This document shows positions 1 through 9,053 of a DNA stretch of 64,000 nt, one piece after another. Each line of letters opens with the position of its first letter. Within the stretch, counting starts at the first letter, position 1. Position numbers and translations under genes: made by a program. A model generated the notes under the pieces. That model had not been told where the DNA came from. It worked only from the letters and a program-made list of their open reading frames with translations, and did no database searches. The stretch comes from Paenibacillus sp. FSL R5-0345 (lineage in GTDB: Bacteria; Bacillota; Bacilli; Paenibacillales; Paenibacillaceae), in the NCBI RefSeq assembly GCF_000758585.1, contig NZ_CP009281.1, positions 3,844,001-3,908,000 on the forward strand, given 5' to 3'.

Positions 1-448
1 TTACTCAATCTCCCTCGTATTTCCAAACTAACTTAAAGTATTTAATCATTTTGGGATGAATGACATCGTGAAAGGGAATTGCTATTTGTTCTCGATTTTG
101 GGAAATGAGCATAAAAAGAGAACGTTTCGAGGAACATTATCAGAGAATGCTTCGAAGAGATTAGTGGATTAATGCCGATCGAAGTTTACCACGTTGGCAT
201 CATCACAATTTCGTGTATCTGCACTTTGTAAGCACTTTGAATGACCTTGGCGTAACATTATATTCCCGCATAGCCAAGCCGAGATTGGATCGGACTCAGA
301 TGACCTAATTTCAATGATTGAGTCCAGCTCATGTTAGAAGGTAACCACACTGGTTCACTCGCCTCTTGTTTAGGGCCAGTATATTAGGTGTTATAATTAA
401 AGAGAATATGAATATCCATTCAGTTCACGAAAGGAAGGAGATTTTTTC
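1..448. other. Left edge, no confident gene
   Basis: About 450 bases upstream of the aldolase without a convincing gene. On the minus strand a short open frame (112 down to 5, 35 codons, ending in WKYEGD) lacks a ribosome site, and a stop lies not far upstream in the same frame. On the plus strand, reading frames around 170-310 are interrupted. The stretch may hold decayed coding DNA, but I recognise no family. A small inverted repeat (AACCA, three bases, TGGTT) lies at 344-356. Confidence 0.4.
389..397 (+). promoter_or_regulatory. Extended -10 promoter of aldolase gene
   Basis: TG-T-TATAAT is a consensus extended -10 element about 50 bases upstream of the aldolase start. No good -35 sits at 17 bases, and the nearest TTGTTT is at 20. 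Extended -10 promoters often work without a strong -35, so this is a plausible main start. Confidence 0.5.
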
Positions 449-1336
449 ATGAATATGAAGCAATGGGATCGGATTCGGACGGGACAGGGTTTTATAGCGG
501 CCTTGGACCAAAGTGGTGGTAGCACACCAAAAGCGCTGCTGCAATACGGTGTTACAGAAGACAGTTACTCCAATGAAGATCAAATGTACGAATTGGTTCA
601 CGAGATGAGAACGCGCATTATCAAGAGCCCTGCATTTGATTCAAAGTATATACTGGGTGCCATCTTATTTGAGAACACTATGGATCGTCTCATTGACGGG
701 AAATATACTGCTGATTATCTCTGGGAGGAAAAAGGCATTGTACCCTTTCTAAAAATCGATAAAGGACTCGCCGACCCAGAAGACGGGGTACAGCTCATGA
801 AGCCAATTCCCGGCTTAAGTGACCTTTTGCAGCGTGCCAACGAACGACATATTTTCGGGACGAAAATGCGCTCGGTGATCAAAGAGGCCAATCCTTCCGG
901 CATCAAAAAAGTGGTTGAACAACAGTTTGAAGTCGGCAAGCAAATTTTAGAAGCGGGGCTGGTTCCGATTATCGAACCGGAGGTCGATATCCACACCGCT
1001 GATAAAACAGCTTCGGAAAAGCTGTTAAAAGCAGAACTTTCAGCTCAATTGTCTAAGCTGGGCAAAGATGTGAAGGTCATGCTGAAGCTCTCCATCCCCA
1101 CAGAAAATAACTTCTACCGCGAATTAATGGAGGATCCTCACGTTTTGAGAATTGTTGCATTGTCCGGTGGATACACACAGGCTGAGGCCAACGATAAGCT
1201 CGCCCACAATCAAGGATTAATCGCCAGCTTCTCGCGTGCTTTATCGCAAGGACTAAGTGCCGGGCAGTCAAACGATGAGTTTAACGCGCTCCTATCTAAA
1301 TCTGTAGAAGCAATTTATGCAGCCTCTATTCAATAA
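449..1336 (+). CDS. fda: Fructose-bisphosphate aldolase, class I
   Basis: Class I (Schiff-base) aldolase that splits fructose 1,6-bisphosphate into dihydroxyacetone phosphate and glyceraldehyde 3-phosphate in the cytoplasm. At 295 residues it matches the single-domain bacterial class I enzymes such as staphylococcal Fda. Family landmarks are an early [13 protein letters not shown] segment, the FENTMD segment near residue 75, EPEVDIH near 177, and the MLKLSIP strand around residue 210, which should carry the Schiff-base lysine. The ATG follows AAGGAAGGAG at a good distance. The gene stands alone, with an extended -10 promoter upstream and a terminator downstream. A constitutive central-metabolism role is likely. 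Confidence 0.93.
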   Translation: MNMKQWDRIRTGQGFIAALDQSGGSTPKALLQYGVTEDSYSNEDQMYELVHEMRTRIIKSPAFDSKYILGAILFENTMDRLIDGKYTADYLWEEKGIVPFLKIDKGLADPEDGVQLMKPIPGLSDLLQRANERHIFGTKMRSVIKEANPSGIKKVVEQQFEVGKQILEAGLVPIIEPEVDIHTADKTASEKLLKAELSAQLSKLGKDVKVMLKLSIPTENNFYRELMEDPHVLRIVALSGGYTQAEANDKLAHNQGLIASFSRALSQGLSAGQSNDEFNALLSKSVEAIYAASIQ

Positions 1337-1374
1337 GCTGCTCTTCTCTTCGTGAAGACTCAAATCATTAATAA

Positions 1375-1420
1375 AGGCTGTTTCCTTACAGGTGAATACC
1401 TGCAGGGAAACAGCCTTTTT
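1375..1420. terminator. Terminator between convergent genes
   Basis: The arms AGGCTGTTTCC and GGAAACAGCCT form a perfect 11-base-pair stem, followed by TTTTT on the plus strand. It terminates the aldolase transcript and sits 11 bases past the stop of the convergent surface-protein gene, so it may serve both. Confidence 0.85.
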
Positions 1421-1431
1421 CTAATCTGAAT

Positions 1432-4400
1432 TTACTTTTTTAAAGTTAGTGCTCTCAGAATGATGGTTGCGGCTTCAGCACGAGTAGTACTGCCTTGCGG
1501 TTTCAATGTACCATCTGTATAACCCTCGAGAAGTCCCTCGGCAATAGCTGCTCCTAGCGCAGGTCGAGCCCAGGTGGAGACCTTTGCACTATCTGAGAAG
1601 TTCATACTCATATCTGTTTCTACGAGCTGCGCTGCGCGAACGACTATTGTCGCAACCTGTTCACGAGTTACGATCTCATCTGGTCCAAAGTTGCCATTGT
1701 TATAGCCATTAACAACGCCCAGTGCTGCCGCTGTTGCAATGGCTTCATTAGCCCAATGCGTCTTCGTGTCGCCAAACACTTTACCAACATCGGCCTGAAG
1801 CCCGAAGGCTTTGACAATTATCGATACGAATTCGGCTCTTGTAATCTTGCTATCCGGTTTAAATGTATTGTCCGGGTAGCCATTGATCGCACCTAGTTTA
1901 ACCAGGTCTCTGATGCTTATTTCAGCCCAATGTCCTTTGATATCTACGAAATCCACATCCGGTGAAGGGCTCGGAGCCACTGTTTTTTCAGAGACCAGAA
2001 CGGCAAATTTTGTGAAATGAGTTACCGTTCCCGACACTGTTCCACTTTCCTGATCCACTTGCAGATTGTCCAGATGAACCCATTTTTTCGTTTGCTCGTT
2101 CAACCAGTACAAACCTACAATGGATTTGTTAAAGTCTACTTTTGTCTTGTCAAAAGGCAGTGTGATCGTAATCGCTTTAGCAAAATCCCCTTCCTTGTTC
2201 TTGATGATCTCATAAATATCACCCAGCAATTTCAAGTCAGATCCGGAGAACAGGTTAACGGTGTCTTCTAGTTTAGTTACAGTTATCGTAATCCCGTTAT
2301 CCATAGCTCCAGCCGGAACATTAATTTTGACTCCGTTCAAAGTTAGTACACCACCGTTTGCCGGAACTGTTCCGCTATTGACCGAAGGATTAACCTGATC
2401 CGTCCCTCCTGTCGAAGTCGATGGATTAGAGGGCTCCGTTGGTTGCGTTGTAGCAGCTTCAGCTCTGGTCACAATCACAGTGTACGTATTGCTGATACCG
2501 TCTGATGAGGTCACTACAATCGGAATGACATTGCTGCCAACATTCAAACTAATCGTCCCGCTTGCTTGCCCATTCACTGCCGGAGTACCGTTTACGGTGA
2601 AGGAAGCAGAGCTGTCATATACACTTGCTGTTACTGTAATGCTTGCTATTTCATTGTCCACATGCGCAGAATACTCGGTGATTTCCGACCCAAAGGCAGG
2701 GCTCAGCGTGCCGCTAGACAATGTCAATGCACTCAAATCTGTACTGCCGCTCGCTTCTTCTGCGGCAGATCTTGTCACGATCACGGTATAGGTCTTGGTA
2801 GAGCCGTCTCGTGCCGTCACCGCAAACGGTATTTCAATTGCTCCAACTGACAGCTCAAAGGATATTCCGGTTCCGTTGGCATAGGATTGTCCTTGAGCAG
2901 TTAACTCCGCTTTAGCATCGGTAGCCTTCGCCATAAGCTCAATAGACTCGACGGAGTGATCTACCGTAACAGTATATTCGGTGATTCCAGCAGCGAATGA
3001 CGGTGATAAAGTACCTGTCTGAACAGTCAAGTCATCCAGCGTCGAAACATCAATCAGCGTGCCTGCTAGCATATCACTTTGGACTAGTGCAAAGTCTGCT
3101 ACCACCTGATGTGAATAATCCTCGGCAGCATTCAGAATAAAGTTCTTAAGATCGCTCCATACTGGAAGTACATTCGTCACAAAACGCTCTTCAAATTTGT
3201 AGTTCAACTCGTCGGATACCTTGTCCAAACGAGAATCCGTATAAGCATAAGCTTTTGCCGCATCAATCAAATATTGTTCCAGTTCATCTTTGTTCTTGAA
3301 TGGTTTATCCGTGTAATCTCCCTTAAATGGCGATACCTCCCGGATCAGATAAGAACGGCTGGAAGCTTCCAGTACACCCAGATAAACATCAGGATCTACC
3401 GCAGTTTTAATATACGCATCTTTGGAGAGGTAGGCATCACGTGTCTGCTCTTTCACATCAAGCAAAATATCGTCCGTGTTCGCCCCGCTCCCACCTTCAA
3501 TCAGCACGTTATAGCGCTCGACTCCGATGCTGCCAATCCCCTGATGGATGCGGCGCACGATATCCTTGATGGTAAAATAAGCATCAAATTGCTCGTCGGT
3601 TAAATTCGGGAAATCCCCTCTGACTTGAGCCTTGTAATTTTCCCAATCTGTGTGCAAGGATGTTGTTTCTGCTTCAGTCGCGAGTTCAAACTTATCCGAA
3701 TTTCCGGCTATGTTGAGTTTTCCATTCAATGCACGTTTACTGAGCAATTTTTGCAAAGCCTCAGCGTAAGATACCTTTGAAGCACTGTCCATAACTGTTT
3801 TAGTATAGGCTGTAACGTTACTTTTGGTTAGCTTGGTAATTTTCTTACTGTTGTCATTATTAATTTCTGTTAACGTGTCTTTGTATGTCTCCAGGAATTT
3901 TGCAGATACCTCTCGAAAATCGGCGTCCTGCAGATTAGCAATGCCTGAACTGTCCTTATCATACTTCACGACATAAATGCTCGTTACAAAACGAATCAGG
4001 TCATCATAAAAACTGCCAATTCCCGCAGAGTCAACATCATTCAGACTAAATACCATCGTTTCCGTGCTGTCATTGAAGGTTCCCACATTCTGAATATGGG
4101 CATCACCTTGCGTGTAGGTTAGAATATCCTTATCTTTCCACCCCGCGATAATCGAGTCTGGAGAGGGAATGAGATGATTCGCCTGATCGGACTTGAACAA
4201 TGAATTCGTACCACGTAAAAAGGTGTACGCATTAGCTCCCATTGCATTGCTTCCGTATTTATATTCCTTGGTGACAGGATCATTAAACCCGGTATTGTCC
4301 GCTATTATTCTTTGCTCAACCACTTGCTTCCGAGCTTCGTCAGAAAGAACAGGCTGACTATAGCGCAGTATAGAAATTCCTATAGCGTCAGATTCTACCC

Positions 4401-5781
4401 AACCGCTATCCTGCACAGCTTGCGGCTTCAAAGTCACATTAAGCGGCACTGTATCCATAACAGCTGATGCTGCTGTACCGGAAATGGAAATAGTGATCGT
4501 ATTACTACTGCTTTGTCCTTCAGCCGTAATCTTCCAATCTCCAGCAGGAAGGCCAACCACGCTATAAGCATTTGCACTTAGGGTGCCATCAACCGCAGTC
4601 CCGGCGTTAAGTTTCAACCGTAGAAGTGCGTTCATATCCTTTGCACTGCTCATAGGGATCGTGGAGGAATCTGGAGGAGCTACGATTTTATTGGAAGGTG
4701 TAAACTTAGCCAATGTCACTGTATTTGTCTTTTGATAAACGGTCACAGGTTCAGTTGGCTTGTTGCCCTGATTCCAGGCTCCAGGAAGAATATTAAACGT
4801 TAGATTGGCATCAGACTCTACATTGCCAGAGCCATCTCCAGATATCGTAATTGTGATTTGTTCACCACTAGCGGCTGCCGAGGCAGAAAAGCCTGCTGGA
4901 AGACCGATTACGTTGAAATCCCCTGAAGCCCATGCTCCTTGTTTTAGAACAGCGTTGAAGGCTTTCAGAATAATAGTATTATGATCTGAATCCACGGCAG
5001 AGCTGGACTTCATCTGTACCGTCTGATTATTTTCTAAAAAGGCATACGCCGCTGGGCTGCTGGAATTACGAGCCTTTGCACCTTTGACTTTTTCAAAATC
5101 TTTTCCGTTATTCTTTGTATCCCAGTTATTCCCGCTATTCGGGAAGGACGCCGAGGTCAGGTTGGACGTAGGCTCCAATGGATCGAACACCAAGCGCTGC
5201 ATCGTATTTTGCTTGCCAGCCTGCGGTGCTGGACTTCCCCAAAAAGCATCCACCGCATCGTACCCAACAAAATCCACTACATTATCCTTTAGCGAATCTT
5301 TCATCGGGTCGTTGTCGGTCAATTTTTGGTTCGTATTCAGTAGAGCAAGTTTACCGCTGTTATTCCCTAGTTTAAAAGATCCCTCAACGGCATCTGCTTG
5401 TGGCAATTGTGCTCCGACATTTCCGTTGCTGCCCAGCGCGACCAAATAATAACCGTAAGCAGGAATCTGTGCTGTCGGTGCACCTAAATTTGCTATCTTC
5501 CAGTTGTTTTTTTGGTTATCAGCGAATTGTAAAGACCAGCCGTTTAATGAAATAGGCTTCGACGTAGGATTAAATAATTCAACAAAATCGCTAGAGTACA
5601 CGTCGAGAACATCGTCTTTTTTCCCTCCATAAAAATGGCTAATTACTATGTTCTCCGCCAGATTATCGGTATTCGTCGAATCTGCCGCTGCATAGCCTGT
5701 CCCCGCTAAAACCCACAAGGATTGCACAAACATTGCTGACACAATGGCGACTGAGATCCAGCGCTGAACTATTTTTTTCAA
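1432..5781 (-). CDS. SLH surface protein with LTD and DUF2252 domains
   Basis: Large secreted protein anchored to secondary cell-wall polymer by three C-terminal SLH repeats (last about 175 residues). From the TTG start (1449 residues): signal peptide ending near GYAAA; lamin-tail domain at about 40-160; two Ig-like stretches to about 480; a DUF2252 domain at about 485-905; two cadherin-like beta-sandwich repeats (about 915-1100); a ZU5-like domain (about 1130-1260); SLH repeats. DUF2252 hallmarks are FLRGTNSLF, GDAHIQNVGTF, NDVDSAG, GIGSIGVERYNVLIEGG and RSYLIREVSPF. That domain has a kinase-like fold and is normally cytoplasmic, so its presence here is odd. An ATG seven codons upstream (5802) would place GGGAGAGGGG inside the gene. 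With TTG at 5781 that purine run is nine bases upstream, so TTG is preferred. Catalytic activity is unknown. Confidence 0.85.
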   Translation of the reverse strand: MKKIVQRWISVAIVSAMFVQSLWVLAGTGYAAADSTNTDNLAENIVISHFYGGKKDDVLDVYSSDFVELFNPTSKPISLNGWSLQFADNQKNNWKIANLGAPTAQIPAYGYYLVALGSNGNVGAQLPQADAVEGSFKLGNNSGKLALLNTNQKLTDNDPMKDSLKDNVVDFVGYDAVDAFWGSPAPQAGKQNTMQRLVFDPLEPTSNLTSASFPNSGNNWDTKNNGKDFEKVKGAKARNSSSPAAYAFLENNQTVQMKSSSAVDSDHNTIILKAFNAVLKQGAWASGDFNVIGLPAGFSASAAASGEQITITISGDGSGNVESDANLTFNILPGAWNQGNKPTEPVTVYQKTNTVTLAKFTPSNKIVAPPDSSTIPMSSAKDMNALLRLKLNAGTAVDGTLSANAYSVVGLPAGDWKITAEGQSSSNTITISISGTAASAVMDTVPLNVTLKPQAVQDSGWVESDAIGISILRYSQPVLSDEARKQVVEQRIIADNTGFNDPVTKEYKYGSNAMGANAYTFLRGTNSLFKSDQANHLIPSPDSIIAGWKDKDILTYTQGDAHIQNVGTFNDSTETMVFSLNDVDSAGIGSFYDDLIRFVTSIYVVKYDKDSSGIANLQDADFREVSAKFLETYKDTLTEINNDNSKKITKLTKSNVTAYTKTVMDSASKVSYAEALQKLLSKRALNGKLNIAGNSDKFELATEAETTSLHTDWENYKAQVRGDFPNLTDEQFDAYFTIKDIVRRIHQGIGSIGVERYNVLIEGGSGANTDDILLDVKEQTRDAYLSKDAYIKTAVDPDVYLGVLEASSRSYLIREVSPFKGDYTDKPFKNKDELEQYLIDAAKAYAYTDSRLDKVSDELNYKFEERFVTNVLPVWSDLKNFILNAAEDYSHQVVADFALVQSDMLAGTLIDVSTLDDLTVQTGTLSPSFAAGITEYTVTVDHSVESIELMAKATDAKAELTAQGQSYANGTGISFELSVGAIEIPFAVTARDGSTKTYTVIVTRSAAEEASGSTDLSALTLSSGTLSPAFGSEITEYSAHVDNEIASITVTASVYDSSASFTVNGTPAVNGQASGTISLNVGSNVIPIVVTSSDGISNTYTVIVTRAEAATTQPTEPSNPSTSTGGTDQVNPSVNSGTVPANGGVLTLNGVKINVPAGAMDNGITITVTKLEDTVNLFSGSDLKLLGDIYEIIKNKEGDFAKAITITLPFDKTKVDFNKSIVGLYWLNEQTKKWVHLDNLQVDQESGTVSGTVTHFTKFAVLVSEKTVAPSPSPDVDFVDIKGHWAEISIRDLVKLGAINGYPDNTFKPDSKITRAEFVSIIVKAFGLQADVGKVFGDTKTHWANEAIATAAALGVVNGYNNGNFGPDEIVTREQVATIVVRAAQLVETDMSMNFSDSAKVSTWARPALGAAIAEGLLEGYTDGTLKPQGSTTRAEAATIILRALTLKK

Positions 5782-5884
5782 ATTGATTGACCCCTCTCCC
5801 ATTTCAAAATTCAGATAATTATATCAACTGAATGTCATAGGAAAGTAAATTGAACTGCATGATTAGGTCATTTTATCTCACACA

Positions 5885-5925
5885 AAAAGGGCTTCACCAC
5901 GCAAACACGCGAGGTAAAAGCCCTA
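5885..5925 (-). terminator. Terminator of DUF1304 gene
   Basis: On the minus strand AGGGCTTTTACC pairs with GGTGAAGCCCT (one mismatch or bulge), followed by TTTTTG. It lies just beyond the DUF1304 stop and upstream of the SLH gene, insulating the two. Confidence 0.7.
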
Positions 5926-5948
5926 AATTCACTAGCTTTTTGGTTATC

Positions 5949-6311
5949 TTAAATCGAAACTACTAGGATTAAAGCGATGAAAGCTGGGAGTCCTTGCATG
6001 AATAAAATAGATTTTTTTACCGTCAGGGCACCATAAATCGCTGCCACTATCACAGTGCACAGGAAGAAGATATCAATTTGGTAGCCGAAATTCACATTCG
6101 GATGAACCAGTCCCCAAATTAAGCCAGCAGCTAAAAATCCATTATACAACCCTTGATTCGCTGCTAGAGTTTTAGAAGCATCTGCAACTTCTTGCGTCAT
6201 TCCAAAGACTCGAAGCCCTTTGGGCTTTGACCAAGCGAACATTTCCAGATATACAATGTAGATATGTATTAACGCAACAACACCTACCATGATATTAGCT
6301 ATCCATTCCAT
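5949..6311 (-). CDS. DUF1304 family membrane protein
   Basis: A 120-residue, highly hydrophobic protein with about four membrane segments. It matches DUF1304: an N-terminal helix, HIYIVYLEMFAW near residue 17, and the NQGLYNGFLAAGL segment near residue 55. The frame is open 41 codons further upstream, but AAGGTGG lies eight bases before the internal ATG at 6311, and that 120-residue product is the normal family length. Function is not established for the family. A palindrome overlapping the likely -10 suggests repressor control. Confidence 0.8.
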   Translation of the reverse strand: MEWIANIMVGVVALIHIYIVYLEMFAWSKPKGLRVFGMTQEVADASKTLAANQGLYNGFLAAGLIWGLVHPNVNFGYQIDIFFLCTVIVAAIYGALTVKKSILFMQGLPAFIALILVVSI

Positions 6312-6336
6312 GAAGTTAACCACCTTTTTTGTTTGT

Positions 6337-6376
6337 GTACAATTTAATTGTACCACATTTATATTGGTAGGTGCAA
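6337..6376 (-). promoter_or_regulatory. Promoter with GTAC palindrome
   Basis: On the minus strand TTGCAC (6371-6376), an 18-base spacer and TACAAT (6347-6352) form a promoter for the DUF1304 gene. A perfect palindrome at 6337-6353, GTACAATT-T-AATTGTAC, overlaps the -10 box. GTAC half-sites nine bases apart are typical of HxlR/DUF24-type repressor sites. No such regulator is encoded in the window, so the binding protein is an inference. Confidence 0.55.
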
Positions 6377-6482
6377 AAAAGAATAGCAATAGTCCTAAAA
6401 TAAGTAATAAGTGCAATTCGATGTTTATTGTCACTTATAGTTGCCGTTCGTCCGGGAAGTATACGCCTTTCCCCCTCGAATG

Positions 6483-8075
6483 TTATGGTTTTACTAGAGC
6501 TTTATATTCGAAAAAGTCAAAATAAGCCCGCTTCGCTTGCTGATCCAGATCTTGCGCGCACAATCCAACAAAGGAACCTGTAAATCCGAGTTTGCCACCG
6601 TACTCATCAGAAAGTGTCCCGAAATCTAAAGGAGTACAGACCGCCGTCCAACCTACTCCATCTGGTGAAGCGTAAAATATAAACTCACGTTCATGAATTT
6701 CAACCTTCAAATAATATCTCTCCCAATTCTCCACAGAAAGCTGCATCGAAGAAATCTCATCATAATTACCACCTTTACACAGTACAACACCCAAGCTAGT
6801 TCCGCGAATCTCATCAGCCGTCACACGCAAATAATAGTAGTCACTGTCATCGTAATAGAGGACCAATCCAGCCATTTGCATGAAGCTATCGGGTTTGAAT
6901 TCTAGACAGGTTGTCGCCGTGCATTCAAAATGCTGAATCGGCCGGGCAATTAAACTCTGATCATGTAGTGAAGCTAAGGATTCTCTACCGCGCAAGCAAA
7001 GAAAACCCGGACGTTCCTTCAAGCTAACCCAAGATTCATCAAAAGGGACACGCAAACTTTGATACGGGAACCCTAGCATCTCTCCATCAAAATCATCCTT
7101 TTCCGGCAGTTCTTCAAAAATACATATAGGTAATTCCGGAGCCTCCGTTTCCAATGCAGGCAGCTTCCCGCCATGGGCCAAACGCAGCCAGCCGTTCTCC
7201 GTCCATTCACAGCGCTGGATCGCTGTTTCCCGCCCGAGCGGATTCATTGTTGCCGTCCCGGGGATGGGACGTGTGCATAAATGCGCCATATACCATTCGC
7301 CACTCTGTGTCTCCACAAGCGATCCATGTCCCGCCTGCTGGAACGGATAGTTCAAATCATGTGCAGTCGTCATTATCGGGTAATCAGAATCGGTCTCATA
7401 AGGTCCTGTTATACTATGGCTTCTCGCCATTGTAACCATATGATTGCTACCAGTGCCGCCTTCTGCTGTCAGCAGATAATAATATCCATCCTTTTGGTAC
7501 AGCTGCGGACCTTCTGTGACTCCGATAGGGGTACCTTTATAAATTTCGTGAATAGATCCAGTCAACTTACCGGATTCTTGATCATATTCCTGCATAATGA
7601 TGCCTGAGAAATTACTGTGATTCTTTCGGAAATCCCAGCGCATGTTTAGCAGCCATTTCGTGCCGTTCTTATCATGGAATAAAAATGGATCAAACCCGCT
7701 CCCGTTTAATCTAACGGGTTGGCTCCACGGTCCTCTAATATCTGTTGCCATAATCAAATAGTTGTGTAAATCCTTATATACACTTTTACGAGATTTCACA
7801 TCTGTATAGAGTAAATAGAATACGCCTTGATCATAAGAAAGTGCCGGTGCCCAAATAGAGCCTGAGCTCACATTTCCGCGAAGATCGACTTGAGAGGCTT
7901 CTGTCAGTACTCGTGAAATAGAATGCCAATGTATGAGGTCTTTGGAATGATGGATTACCACACCTGGAAACCACTCAAAGGTAGATGTAGCAATATAATA
8001 ATCATCGCCTACTCTTATAAAAGACGGATCAGGATGGAATCCCGTCAACACCGGATTTACAATCATTTGATTCAT
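6483..8075 (-). CDS. Glycoside hydrolase family 43
   Basis: A five-bladed beta-propeller GH43 enzyme, probably a beta-xylosidase or alpha-L-arabinofuranosidase acting on xylan or arabinan fragments. Visible catalytic landmarks are HPDPS with the base at Asp16, SGFDP (pKa-modulating Asp near 130) and VTEGPQ (acid Glu near 187). From about residue 325 there is a beta-sandwich domain of the type common in beta-xylosidases. The frame stays open to 8360, but GGAGGT lies seven bases before the ATG at 8075, and the 530-residue product is family length. There is no signal peptide, so it acts in the cytoplasm on imported oligosaccharides. It is divergent from an AraC regulator that probably controls it. 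Confidence 0.88.
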   Translation of the reverse strand: MNQMIVNPVLTGFHPDPSFIRVGDDYYIATSTFEWFPGVVIHHSKDLIHWHSISRVLTEASQVDLRGNVSSGSIWAPALSYDQGVFYLLYTDVKSRKSVYKDLHNYLIMATDIRGPWSQPVRLNGSGFDPFLFHDKNGTKWLLNMRWDFRKNHSNFSGIIMQEYDQESGKLTGSIHEIYKGTPIGVTEGPQLYQKDGYYYLLTAEGGTGSNHMVTMARSHSITGPYETDSDYPIMTTAHDLNYPFQQAGHGSLVETQSGEWYMAHLCTRPIPGTATMNPLGRETAIQRCEWTENGWLRLAHGGKLPALETEAPELPICIFEELPEKDDFDGEMLGFPYQSLRVPFDESWVSLKERPGFLCLRGRESLASLHDQSLIARPIQHFECTATTCLEFKPDSFMQMAGLVLYYDDSDYYYLRVTADEIRGTSLGVVLCKGGNYDEISSMQLSVENWERYYLKVEIHEREFIFYASPDGVGWTAVCTPLDFGTLSDEYGGKLGFTGSFVGLCAQDLDQQAKRAYFDFFEYKALVKP

Positions 8076-8119
8076 AAGACAGACCTCCACAAGCAAATTT
8101 TCGTAGTTTAACGAGTTTA

Positions 8120-8133
8120 TTGTATCGCTTTCA
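8120..8133. promoter_or_regulatory. Candidate CcpA site (cre)
   Basis: Minus-strand TGAAAGCGATACAA resembles the cre consensus TGWAANCGNTNWCA with two mismatches. It lies in the intergenic region between GH43 and the AraC gene, so it could repress either under rich carbon. Confidence 0.35.
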
Positions 8134-8163
8134 TTTCGATTAAAGTTATAATGTGATATAAAG

Positions 8164-8181
8164 AAATGTTTGTATTTTGTC
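8164..8181 (+). promoter_or_regulatory. 18-base motif shared with GH28/GH88 promoter
   Basis: AAATGTTTGTATTTTGTC recurs with one change (G to A) at 10621-10638 in the other divergent promoter region of this island. It lies just upstream of the preferred AraC start, which fits autoregulation by that protein. It also argues against the earlier ATG at 8166, which falls inside the motif. Confidence 0.45.
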
Positions 8182-8195
8182 ATCTCGGAGGGAAT

Positions 8196-9053
8196 ATGAA
8201 GCAGCTGTTCGAACCTGTTATTTTTGAAGAACATAAGACCTTGGTTTGGGATTACAAAATATATACCGACGACTATTACAAAGGTTACTACCATTGGCAT
8301 CAATGCTGTGAAATCATGTTCGTTCATCGCGGCCAGGGAAACGTTGTCGTAAATCAACAAATGTACGATATCCGCCGGGGAATGCTATTCTTTTTCCAAC
8401 CGTATCAACTGCACCGAATCTATTCCGAGGTCTCTACCGAGTGCCCTTTTGAACGAACCATTTTCTATGTTGACCCCCATGTTGCAGAGAATCTGCTGCA
8501 GAACTTTTCAAAAAGAAAGGCTCTATTTACAGCGCTATGGAAAGGGGGGAATTCACGCTGTACCTTTGAACTTAATGAACGTGCAGAGACTGTGGAGTGG
8601 ATTCTAAAGCATTATGATCACAACAAAAAAGCCTCCCTTTCAGAGGATTCCGAAGATACTTCTGTTCTATTTCTTCAGCTGCTAAGTTGTATCGAGATCG
8701 AAGATTATCATGTGTTTCAACCTAGAGAACGGAGAACACTTCACTATTCCGAGAAAATCATGAGCTTTATCGAGGAACACTATCATGAGGAGGTTAACCT
8801 GGATCAATTGGCTGAGGAGATTCATTTATCAAAATCCTATGTCTCTAGAATCTTTCATCAAGAAACAGGAGGAAGGCTCGTTGATTATCTTACTGCCCGT
8901 CGAATTAAACAGGCCTGCCGCTTATTAGGAACAACAGACCTGCCAGTAGAGCAAATAGGGATCGCTGTTGGTTTCCCTAATGCCTCTTATTTCAATCAAT
9001 TATTCAAAAAAGTACTCGGTACAACTCCATTAAAATACAGAAAAAATAATTAG
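8196..9053 (+). CDS. AraC family transcriptional regulator
   Basis: Cytoplasmic regulator of about 285 residues. The N-terminal cupin-type sensor (histidine-rich YYHWHQCCEIMFVHRG near residue 32) should bind a sugar. The C-terminal pair of helix-turn-helix motifs (last about 100 residues) includes LAEEIHLSKSYVSRIF and IGIAVGFPNASYFNQLF. The ATG at 8196 follows CGGAGGG at short spacing. An in-frame ATG ten codons earlier (8166) has no ribosome site and overlaps the shared 18-base motif. The gene lies between GH43 and GH28-like genes and is likely their activator. Its stop overlaps the stop of the convergent GH28-like gene by four bases. Confidence 0.88.
   Translation: MKQLFEPVIFEEHKTLVWDYKIYTDDYYKGYYHWHQCCEIMFVHRGQGNVVVNQQMYDIRRGMLFFFQPYQLHRIYSEVSTECPFERTIFYVDPHVAENLLQNFSKRKALFTALWKGGNSRCTFELNERAETVEWILKHYDHNKKASLSEDSEDTSVLFLQLLSCIEIEDYHVFQPRERRTLHYSEKIMSFIEEHYHEEVNLDQLAEEIHLSKSYVSRIFHQETGGRLVDYLTARRIKQACRLLGTTDLPVEQIGIAVGFPNASYFNQLFKKVLGTTPLKYRKNN

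Noticed and set aside
5..112. 35-codon minus-strand ORF at the left edge
   Set aside because: Its C-terminus looks protein-like, but it has no ribosome site and the frame is closed a short way upstream. Without similarity data it is not supported as a gene.
2480..2850. Plus-strand frames opposite the cadherin-like repeats of the first SLH gene
   Set aside because: No ribosome site or recognisable domain; opposite a well-supported coding frame.
8076..8360. N-terminal extension of GH43 by 95 residues
   Set aside because: It would overlap the divergent AraC gene and promoters, and a GGAGGT-ATG pair marks the true start at 8075.
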